Shown here: positions 7,001 through 12,378 of the stretch, piece after piece
Numbering within the stretch: position 1 is the stretch's first letter
How the letters are laid out: every line of letters begins with the position of its first letter
Assembly: GCA_003133205.1 (NCBI GenBank)
Contig: PKWK01000403.1
Location: forward strand, 3,718 to 16,095
DNA: 12,378 nt
Direction of reading: 5' to 3'
From: Granulicella sp.
Lineage (GTDB): Bacteria > Acidobacteriota > Terriglobia > Terriglobales > Acidobacteriaceae
Position numbers and translations under genes: made by a program
The notes under the pieces: generated by a model
Database searches by the model: none
What the model was told of the DNA's origin: nothing
Seen by the model: the letters and a program-made list of their open reading frames with translations, nothing else

Positions 7001-7483
7001 CTACTGTTTCGGATCCGGTTGGCGCAGCACCTGCATGTGCATACGGCCAGTGGCGACGTCGATACGGACTGTCCGTGAGTTGGTGCCACCGATCTCTTCA
7101 CGATGGACGATGAGGCCGGCCTCACCGAAGATCATCTTCATCGCCACATGATTTCGCTGGCCGATGTTGAAGGTCCAGGATGGGTCCAACATCTGCGCAC
7201 CCCCGGCGGCCATCACAACAAGTCGAGACTTCGCTGCACCGAGCTCGCAGGCATTTCGAAGCAGTAGCGGAATTCCGGTGTCGGCGAACATGAAGGGAGA
7301 TTTGTCTGCCTTGCCGGCATCCAGGCTGGATTTCGGCAACATGTAGTGAAGCAAACCGGCCACTCTCGCTACCGGGTCGTACAGCAGGACAGCGATGCAG
7401 GAGCCAAGCGCATGCGTGACGAGAACATCCGACGGATCTTTGCTGACCTTGCAATCGCCAATGCCCACGATGAGCAACGCCAT
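7001..7483 (-). CDS. cheD: CheD, receptor glutamine deamidase
   Basis: CheD converts selected receptor glutamines to glutamate (or demethylates) and, in other species, also binds CheC. The 160-residue protein keeps the catalytic residues in the family spacing: T23 and C29 in VTHALGSCIAV and H46 in GLLHYMLP. In Thermotoga CheD these are T21, C27 and H44. FADTGIPLLL (66-75) and a VMAAGGAQM stretch are also typical. Its ATG shares one base with the cheR stop (TGATG), so the two are probably translated together. No CheC partner is encoded here, so CheD may act alone or be regulated through another protein. The C-terminus (MHMQVLRQPDPKQ) is short. The gene is intact and family membership is clear. 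Confidence 0.95.
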   Translation of the reverse strand: MALLIVGIGDCKVSKDPSDVLVTHALGSCIAVLLYDPVARVAGLLHYMLPKSSLDAGKADKSPFMFADTGIPLLLRNACELGAAKSRLVVMAAGGAQMLDPSWTFNIGQRNHVAMKMIFGEAGLIVHREEIGGTNSRTVRIDVATGRMHMQVLRQPDPKQ

Positions 7484-8358
7484 CAGTCACGTCCGATCTG
7501 GCCGGTGCGCGCGCGGCCCGGCTTTCTGTAGGTCGCTGGGCAGACATAGTCGAGGCCGTGCGAGATGTTGTTCAAACTCTCGGAGTGGCCGATGAAGAGG
7601 TATCCCCCATCCTCGAGGCGTTGCGATAGACGTTGCACGAGCCTCTGCTGCGTGGGCTTGTCGAAATAGATCATGATGTTGCGGCAGAAGATCACCGAGC
7701 AGGAATAGCCTTCGGGAAGCCTGTCCATCAGGTTCCGGTGCTCGAACTCAATCATGGAGCGGACTTCGTTCTTGAAGCGGAAGGTGTCCGCGCATTCGTC
7801 CTGACCTTTGAGCAGGTAGCGCTGCAGCAGCGGGACCGGGATGCCTTCGAAGCGGTCTGCCTCGTAGACGCCGCGCTTTGCCTTCTCGAGAACCCGCGTG
7901 GAGATGTCGCTAGCCTTGATTCGGACCTTGGCAGCAGCCTCCCGCGGCGACTCTTCGAGCAACGACATGGCGATGGAGTATGGTTCCTCGCCGCTCGAGC
8001 AGGCAGCGCTCCAGATATTAATTTGGGAGCGGGTGCGCAGGGCCGGGAAGATGGTTTGGCGGAGGAAGTCGAAGTGTCTTGGCTCGCGGAAGAAGCTGGT
8101 GTGATTGGTGGTGAGATGGTCCACCATGATGGCCAGAGCAGTTCCGCTGCGGTCGGCCTGGACGTAGTCGTAGTAATGCTGGAAGGACTTGAGGCCAAGC
8201 TCACGCAGCATCTTGCCGAGGCGGGCAGCGACCAGGCCCTGTTTGCCGGCGCGAAGATCGAGGCCGGAGTGCTCATAGGCAAGCTGGCTGATCTTCGCGA
8301 ACTCGCGGTCGTTCAAGACCGGGATCGAGTCGACGATGCCTGCAATCGAGCGAGCCAC
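7483..8358 (-). CDS. cheR: CheR, chemotaxis receptor methyltransferase
   Basis: CheR transfers methyl groups from S-adenosylmethionine to glutamates on the receptors. The 291-residue protein has the helical N-terminal domain (about 15-90) and the catalytic domain after it. Landmarks are TTNHTSFFREPRHF (83-96), the S-adenosylmethionine loop WSAACSSGEEPYS (116-128), ASDIS (149-153), IFCRNIMIYFD (223-233) and GGYLFIGHSESL (251-262). There is no TPR extension. The GTG start (8358-8356) shares a base with the cheA stop (TAGTG) and follows a strong GGGGAGGA site, arguing for coupling to cheA. Its stop overlaps the cheD start. The short basic C-terminal tail (about 275-291) is not conserved, as far as I can tell. 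Confidence 0.96.
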   Translation of the reverse strand: MARSIAGIVDSIPVLNDREFAKISQLAYEHSGLDLRAGKQGLVAARLGKMLRELGLKSFQHYYDYVQADRSGTALAIMVDHLTTNHTSFFREPRHFDFLRQTIFPALRTRSQINIWSAACSSGEEPYSIAMSLLEESPREAAAKVRIKASDISTRVLEKAKRGVYEADRFEGIPVPLLQRYLLKGQDECADTFRFKNEVRSMIEFEHRNLMDRLPEGYSCSVIFCRNIMIYFDKPTQQRLVQRLSQRLEDGGYLFIGHSESLNNISHGLDYVCPATYRKPGRARTGQIGRD

Positions 8359-10454
8359 TAGGTCCTCCCCCTGTAGATGCCATCGATATCGAGGATCAAG
8401 CCAACGCGACCGTCCCCGAGGATGGCGCAGCCGGCAACTTCGGCGACACTCTTAAACCTCTGGCCGAGGCTCTTGATGACGACCTCCTGTTTGCCGATCA
8501 GGTCATCCACAAACAAGCAGAAAGGCCGGCCTTCGCTTTCGGCGACGATGAGCGTGCCTTCGGTGAGGTTGGCGGTGCGTGGCTCCATCCCGAAGCGGCA
8601 ATGCAGCCGGACGATCGGCATCAGCCCGCCGCGCACCATCACCATTTCGCATCTTCCATGCACGGTGGAGAGCATCTCCTGGGTGGGGCGGAACATCTCC
8701 CTGACTGAGAAGATCGGTAGGATGTAGCGCTGTCGCCCGACGGCGACCACGAGGCCTTCGATGATGGCAAGCGTCAGCGGAAGTTTGATGAAGAAGGTTG
8801 TTCCCTCGCCCGCCTTCGACTGGATTTCGATGCGTCCGCGCAGCTTCTGCACATGCCTGCGGACCACATCCATGCCGACGCCGCGGCCGGAGATGTCGGT
8901 GACTGTTTCGGCGGTCGAGAAGCCAGCCTCGAAGATGAGCAGGAATACCTCACTGTCTGGAAGCTGCGCGCCTTGCTGGATAAGGCCGTTCTGAAGAGCC
9001 TTTGCAAGGATCTTTTCGCGATTCAGACCGCGGCCGTCGTCTGCGATCGCGATGACGATCTGACCCGACTGGTGGTTGGCCGAGACGCGAATGTGAGCAA
9101 CGGGGTCCTTGCCCAGGGCAATGCGCTCTTCGGGTGGCTCGATGCCGTGGTCGATCGAGTTGCGAACCATATGCAGCAGGGGATCGGACAACTCTTCGGC
9201 GATCGTCTTGTCGAGTTCAGTGTCTTCGCCTGTAGCCTCGAAGACGATCTGCTTGCCGGCGCGGCGGGCGAGGTCGCGGACCACCCGCGCGGTCTTGTTG
9301 AATTGCAGCCCGATGGGGACCATGCGTATTCCCGTGGTGATCCGTTGCACGTCAGCGGTGATGCGCGCAAGTTGCGTTAGATTGCGCTGGAGCGTGGCGT
9401 CCTTGACCAATTCGAGGGCCGGGCTGTGGCGGATGATTGTCTGGGCAATCACCATCTCGCCAACCATGTCCATCAACTGATCGAGTTTGGCGGTGTGGAT
9501 GCGTACGGAGGACGAGTCGCTGGCCCGGCGATCGTGACGCAGTGGTTCAGCCGCCACGCATTCTTCCGAGCGGGAGATTTCGCCGAGCCAGGGAGGCGCA
9601 AGTGGCAGGGATGTGGATGGATGCGCCTGCTGTGCCGTGGTCTCGGCAGACAAGCTGGGCACTGGCCCGGGTTCAAGGCGCGTGCCTGCAGTGCTCGCAG
9701 TCTGGCGAATTCGCTCCAGCAGCGCAGCGTTGACGTTGGTTGGCGGGGGCGCCTGCCCGGCAAGTTTCTGCGCAATGGCCGCGAGTTCCTGCCTCACGAT
9801 GTCGGTGCTCTCGAGCACGATATCGACGATGGCCGGACTCACGGTGAGTTGCGAGGTGCGGGCCAGATCGAGCAGCGTCTCGACCTCGTGAGTCACCGAC
9901 TGAATCTCCGCGAATTCGAGGAATCCAGCCAGGCCCTTGATGGTGTGAAAGCCGCGAAAGATCGCATTCAGGGTCTCGGTGGCAGAGTTGTCCTTTTCGA
10001 GGAGGAGCAGTTCGCTCTCGATGTTGACCAGATGCTCGCTCGATTCAGTGATGAACTCGCGGATCAGTTCCTCGTCCGCTGCAAGTGGATGGAGGTCTGG
10101 CAATGCCGAGCGAATCTCATTGAGCGCTTCAGCCTGGGTCGACGTGGAGGCAGACCCTGCCGGTCGCTGGCCAGAAGGCGGTTCGTCCAGTAGCCTGCGC
10201 AGTTCCACCAGGCCGGAACTGACAATGCGCGTCAGGTCGGGAACCGAGACCGTGGATGCGCAGCCGATGTCTTGAGCAAGCCGATGCGCGGCGCTTTCGA
10301 CGGGCGTACTTCCAAGGTCTGCTGCGGTCCGGCTGAGGCGCTCGAAGTCAGCGGGGCCGAGGGTCGCAACGCCGTCGAGAATCAACCGGGTTGATAGTTC
10401 GTCGATCTGGTCGGTCAGACGGGTCAGATCGACGTTTGCCGCCAGTTCCAACAT
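8358..10454 (-). CDS. cheA: CheA, chemotaxis histidine kinase
   Basis: CheA is the kinase of the receptor array; it phosphorylates its own histidine and passes the phosphate to CheY and CheB. The 698 residues divide as follows. An N-terminal helical region (about 1-95) is not part of the usual P1. P1/Hpt (about 127-232) has H170 in FRGFHTIKGLAGF. A linker of about 85 residues is rich in Pro, Ser and Ala. P3 dimerisation starts near 316 (KLDQLMDMVGEMVIAQ). P4 ATPase has the N box HMVRNSIDHG (428-437, N432), G1 DDGRG (472-476) and G2 GRGVGMDVV (523-531). P5, CheW-like, lies at about 568-694. I see no P2 (CheY/CheB-docking) domain between P1 and P3. ATG 10454 has AGAGG four bases away. The gene is 70 bases after cheW and overlaps cheR by one base. 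Confidence 0.97.
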   Translation of the reverse strand: MLELAANVDLTRLTDQIDELSTRLILDGVATLGPADFERLSRTAADLGSTPVESAAHRLAQDIGCASTVSVPDLTRIVSSGLVELRRLLDEPPSGQRPAGSASTSTQAEALNEIRSALPDLHPLAADEELIREFITESSEHLVNIESELLLLEKDNSATETLNAIFRGFHTIKGLAGFLEFAEIQSVTHEVETLLDLARTSQLTVSPAIVDIVLESTDIVRQELAAIAQKLAGQAPPPTNVNAALLERIRQTASTAGTRLEPGPVPSLSAETTAQQAHPSTSLPLAPPWLGEISRSEECVAAEPLRHDRRASDSSSVRIHTAKLDQLMDMVGEMVIAQTIIRHSPALELVKDATLQRNLTQLARITADVQRITTGIRMVPIGLQFNKTARVVRDLARRAGKQIVFEATGEDTELDKTIAEELSDPLLHMVRNSIDHGIEPPEERIALGKDPVAHIRVSANHQSGQIVIAIADDGRGLNREKILAKALQNGLIQQGAQLPDSEVFLLIFEAGFSTAETVTDISGRGVGMDVVRRHVQKLRGRIEIQSKAGEGTTFFIKLPLTLAIIEGLVVAVGRQRYILPIFSVREMFRPTQEMLSTVHGRCEMVMVRGGLMPIVRLHCRFGMEPRTANLTEGTLIVAESEGRPFCLFVDDLIGKQEVVIKSLGQRFKSVAEVAGCAILGDGRVGLILDIDGIYRGRT

Positions 10455-10524
10455 AAGGCCTCTTCGATCGGTGAACTGCCATTTAGTGATGCGGGTCCGG
10501 GATGACGCAGCGGAGACGTGTTCT

Positions 10525-11049
10525 CTACTGCAGAAGGGCGGCTAGCCCATCCAGTTCATTGCTGCTGAGCACGTGGTCAATATCGAGCAGGATTTTGACC
10601 CTGCCTTTGATCTTTGCCATCCCCGTGAGATACGGCGTGACGACGCCGGGACCAAAATCGGGGGTGTCTTCAATGTCGGAGGCCGTCAGATTCAGGACTT
10701 CGACCACGCCATCGACGATCATTCCGACCATCAGTTCTTCGTCTGCCTGGCGGGTGCGCATGACGATGATGCAGGTGCGCGGCGTGTAATCCTGCGGCGC
10801 CATTCCGAACTTCAGGCGGAGGTCGATGACGGGAATCACCTTGCCGCGCAAGTTGATGACTCCCTTGACGTGCGAGGGGACCTGGGGAATCGTTGTGATG
10901 TCCTGAAGGCCCATAATCTCGCGCACCTTCAAGACTTCTGTTCCAAACTCCTCGACGCCGAGATGGAAGATCAGGTATTTACCGGCGCGCCTGTTTATAT
11001 TGAGCGGCGGCATGGCCGGGGAAGCCTGGGGAAGCGTGGTCGCTTGCAT
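10525..11049 (-). CDS. cheW: CheW, receptor-kinase coupling protein
   Basis: CheW links receptors to CheA in the chemotaxis array. The 174-residue protein is a single CheW domain (about 22-172): KYLIFHLGVEEFG at 24-36, KVREIMG (41-47), IPQVPSHVKGVINLRG at 54-69 and VIPVIDLRLKFG (71-82), all standard CheW strands, then the second barrel ending in ILLDIDHVLS. The first 20 residues are a short Pro-rich extension. The ATG follows AAAGGA at 4 bases. It is the first gene of the operon, so the candidate sigma-28-like promoter at 11110-11136 would drive it and all genes to motB. The family assignment is unambiguous. Confidence 0.96.
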   Translation of the reverse strand: MQATTLPQASPAMPPLNINRRAGKYLIFHLGVEEFGTEVLKVREIMGLQDITTIPQVPSHVKGVINLRGKVIPVIDLRLKFGMAPQDYTPRTCIIVMRTRQADEELMVGMIVDGVVEVLNLTASDIEDTPDFGPGVVTPYLTGMAKIKGRVKILLDIDHVLSSNELDGLAALLQ

Positions 11050-11109
11050 GGTGTCCTTTCGGGGTGTGGCCCGTCCCCTGCCGATGCTGGGCGATGGCGC
11101 ACAAGACGC

Positions 11110-11136
11110 TTATCGGCGGTAATTGCACGGACATAA
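11110..11136 (-). promoter_or_regulatory. Candidate sigma-28 (FliA-type) promoter for the cheW-motB operon
   Basis: On the minus strand 11117-11110 reads GCCGATAA, an exact match to the flagellar sigma-28 minus-10 element. At the standard 11-base spacing the minus-35 is TTATGTCC (11136-11129), only about 4 of 8 against TAAAGTTT. A transcript would start about 50 bases before the cheW ATG. The minus-10 match is strong, the minus-35 is weak, so this is a candidate. Confidence 0.45.
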
Positions 11137-11214
11137 GACAGACAGAGCAGAGACCTGGTGGTGCTAGCTCACTGGCGCACGTGCCTGCGGAATCATCCGA
11201 CGGCGATTCGCCCT

Positions 11215-11241
11215 TAATGCTTTGCCGTCCAGGCCCGATAA
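11215..11241 (+). promoter_or_regulatory. Candidate sigma-28 (FliA-type) promoter for the MCP gene
   Basis: TAATGCTT (11215-11222), an 11-base spacer and CCCGATAA (11234-11241) match the sigma-28 consensus TAAAGTTT-N11-GCCGATAA at 6 of 8 and 7 of 8 positions, with the exact spacing. The transcript would begin about 135-140 bases before the MCP ATG. Chemotaxis receptor genes are common sigma-28 targets. Confidence 0.55.
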
Positions 11242-11313
11242 GGCGTCTATGCGCAGTGCGGCGTCTGCACCGCGAGCCGGTTCGCCTCGTGTCGCGGTGT
11301 CCGATAGGCCAGG

Positions 11314-11329
11314 GGCAGCGAAAGCTGCT
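11314..11329 (+). other. Small GNRA-loop hairpin in the MCP 5' leader
   Basis: GCAGC (11315-11319) and GCTGC (11324-11328) pair around the tetraloop GAAA, with a possible extra G-U pair at the base. It lies about 57 bases before the MCP start, downstream of the candidate promoter. I compared the surrounding bases with cyclic di-GMP riboswitch motifs and found no match, so the role is unknown. Confidence 0.3.
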
Positions 11330-11386
11330 ACGCCGTAACTTGTCTCACGATTCAAATGCCTAAGGGCAGAAAACGGAGTTCAAAGA

Positions 11387-12378
11387 ATGTCCTCCTCCAC
11401 AATTGGGAAGAAGTTGTTTCTGGGGGCCGGATCCCTCACGGTCTTCACATTCGGCCTGGGCATCGCCGCGTTTCTGGGTCTGTCGAGCGTAAACAGCCGT
11501 GTACGCACCATCGTGGAAGTCACCGTGAGAAAGCAGACACTGGCGCATTCCATGGACAGCGACACCTCGTTCATCATGGGAGCCACCAAGGGAATTCTCA
11601 TGCGTGGACTGCAGAACGATCGCGCGGGGATCGAACGCAACGTCCAGGACTTCAACACCTACGCTGATCGTCTGCAAAACGACATCAACCTGCTGCAGGC
11701 GCTCGACCAACAGCCTGAAACGGTGCAGGTATTGCGTGACATGCAGGACGCATTCCAAAGTGGCAAGCTGTCCAACGCCAACTTGTCCCGGGCCGCAGAG
11801 ACCGGGGACATGACGACCGCCTTCTCGTTGTACGACCGGGACATCAAACCCGTTGAGGTACGCCAGAAGCAGGATGCCACCCAACTGCTCGAGGCCCAGG
11901 AGGCGAGCCTCGTCCAGGCCCAACGGGCTGCAGAAGCGTTTGCTTCCATCAGCCGCTGGGTCACCGGTTTTCTGCTGGTTCTCTCTGTTGGCGCCGGGAT
12001 TATGCTCATCGTCGGGATCAACCAGATCAATCGGCTGCTTCGCAATATGGTGGTCGAGTTGGCCGAAGTATCGACGCAGATTGCCTCGGCGGCCAGCCAG
12101 GTCGCGGCTTCGAGCCAGTCGTTGGCGCGGGGCGCGTCGGAACAGACAGCAACCATCGAAGAGACTTCCAGCGCGAGTGTCGAGATCAACTCGATGGCGC
12201 GCCGGACCACGGAAAACTCGCGCACGTCTGCCGAAATGGTGACGCGCTCACAGGAGGGTTTTGAGAAGACAAATCAGTCGCTCACCGAAATGGTCGGCGC
12301 GATGGACGCTATCAACGCCTCCAGCCAGAAGATCTCAAAGATCATCAAAGTGATCGACGAGATCGCGTTCCAGACCAA
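11387..12378 (+). CDS. Methyl-accepting chemotaxis protein, 4-helix-bundle sensor, no full HAMP (3' end missing)
   Basis: This is a membrane chemoreceptor that controls CheA through CheW. From ATG 11387 (GGAG eight bases upstream) it gives 330 codons before the window edge. TM1 is about 10-33, a mainly helical periplasmic domain of the 4-helix-bundle type is about 36-190, and TM2 is about 191-212. Only about 20 residues (NQINRLLRNMVVELAEV) separate TM2 from the long cytoplasmic coiled coil, so the usual HAMP domain is absent or reduced to one helix. The coiled coil has ASEQTATIEETSSASVEINSMA (a typical methylation-region helix, starting at residue 250; the Q/E pairs there are likely CheR/CheB/CheD targets) and reaches KIIKVIDEIAFQT (318-330), the start of the conserved signalling tip. 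The tip, second half and any C-terminal CheR/CheB tether are outside the window. The ligand is unknown. Confidence 0.93.
   Translation, partial: MSSSTIGKKLFLGAGSLTVFTFGLGIAAFLGLSSVNSRVRTIVEVTVRKQTLAHSMDSDTSFIMGATKGILMRGLQNDRAGIERNVQDFNTYADRLQNDINLLQALDQQPETVQVLRDMQDAFQSGKLSNANLSRAAETGDMTTAFSLYDRDIKPVEVRQKQDATQLLEAQEASLVQAQRAAEAFASISRWVTGFLLVLSVGAGIMLIVGINQINRLLRNMVVELAEVSTQIASAASQVAASSQSLARGASEQTATIEETSSASVEINSMARRTTENSRTSAEMVTRSQEGFEKTNQSLTEMVGAMDAINASSQKISKIIKVIDEIAFQT

Larger units (their letters stand above)
11050..11386. other. Divergent promoter region between cheW and the MCP gene
   Basis: This 337-base region separates two divergent chemotaxis transcription units and shows no credible gene; a 63-codon minus-strand frame at 11355-11164 has no recognised homology and I leave it out. 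It holds a sigma-28-like candidate pointing right (11215-11241), a weaker one pointing left (11136-11110) and a small GNRA-type hairpin (11314-11329). The cores of the two promoter candidates are near-mirror copies: GACGCTTATCGG at 11105-11116 against CCGATAAGGCGTC at 11235-11247, with one extra base. Confidence 0.6.

Noticed and set aside
6985..7125. Upstream extension of cheB in the same frame
   Set aside because: The 47 extra residues overlap cheD, do not look like receiver sequence, and the ATG at 6984 has a good ribosome-binding site.
7633..8361. Plus-strand frame of 242 codons
   Set aside because: Antisense to cheR, whose catalytic motifs are intact; shows only a composition-driven open frame.
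9426..10193. Plus-strand frame of 255 codons
   Set aside because: Antisense to cheA; no family resemblance.
11164..11355. 63-codon minus-strand frame between cheW and the MCP
   Set aside because: No recognised protein, covers the candidate promoter of the MCP, and looks like a chance frame.
11250..11386. Cyclic di-GMP riboswitch in the MCP leader
   Set aside because: The GAAA-loop hairpin suggested it, but the conserved core bases of the GEMM-I motif are not present.
11360..11923. Minus-strand frame of 187 codons
   Set aside because: Antisense to the MCP gene; no recognisable domain, and the MCP frame is clearly real.

Overview
The window comes from a motile, chemotactic, diderm-type bacterium with fairly high GC content (roughly 58-60% by eye). 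It holds most of a chemotaxis operon joined to the flagellar stator genes. Gene order and protein style (CheX, CheD without CheC, a degenerate PAS-GGDEF protein next to motAB, a HAMP-poor 4-helix-bundle receptor, a CHASE8-like kinase) remind me of Acidobacteriota (Terriglobia). That assignment is from memory of such loci and is not proven here.

Layout. Ten genes lie on the minus strand, transcribed from right to left: cheW (11049-10525), cheA (10454-8358), cheR (8358-7483), cheD (7483-7001), cheB (6984-5893), cheY (5840-5463), cheX (5364-4831), a PAS plus degenerate-GGDEF gene (4748-3738), motA (3738-2821) and motB (2808-1804). Spacing is tight throughout, with two TAGTG overlaps and one TGATG overlap and no gap above about 100 bases, so a single operon is likely. 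After a gap of about 540 bases without a convincing gene, a minus-strand membrane histidine kinase starts at 1265 and runs off the left edge, cut in its ATPase domain. On the right, a methyl-accepting chemotaxis protein (MCP) is transcribed divergently on the plus strand from 11387 and runs off the right edge, cut at the start of its signalling tip. The 337-base region between cheW and the MCP carries sigma-28-like (FliA-type) promoter candidates facing both ways.

How the genes work together. The MCP, CheW and CheA form the receptor-kinase array. CheR and CheB methylate and demethylate receptors, and CheD deamidates them. CheA phosphorylates CheY (and CheB), CheX is the likely CheY-P phosphatase, and MotA/MotB form the stator that CheY-P-controlled rotation acts upon. 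The PAS-GGDEF protein is cotranscribed with the stator but has lost the residues needed to make cyclic di-GMP, so it is more likely a sensor, scaffold or nucleotide-binding regulator than an enzyme.

No mobile element, tRNA, rRNA or CRISPR array was seen.
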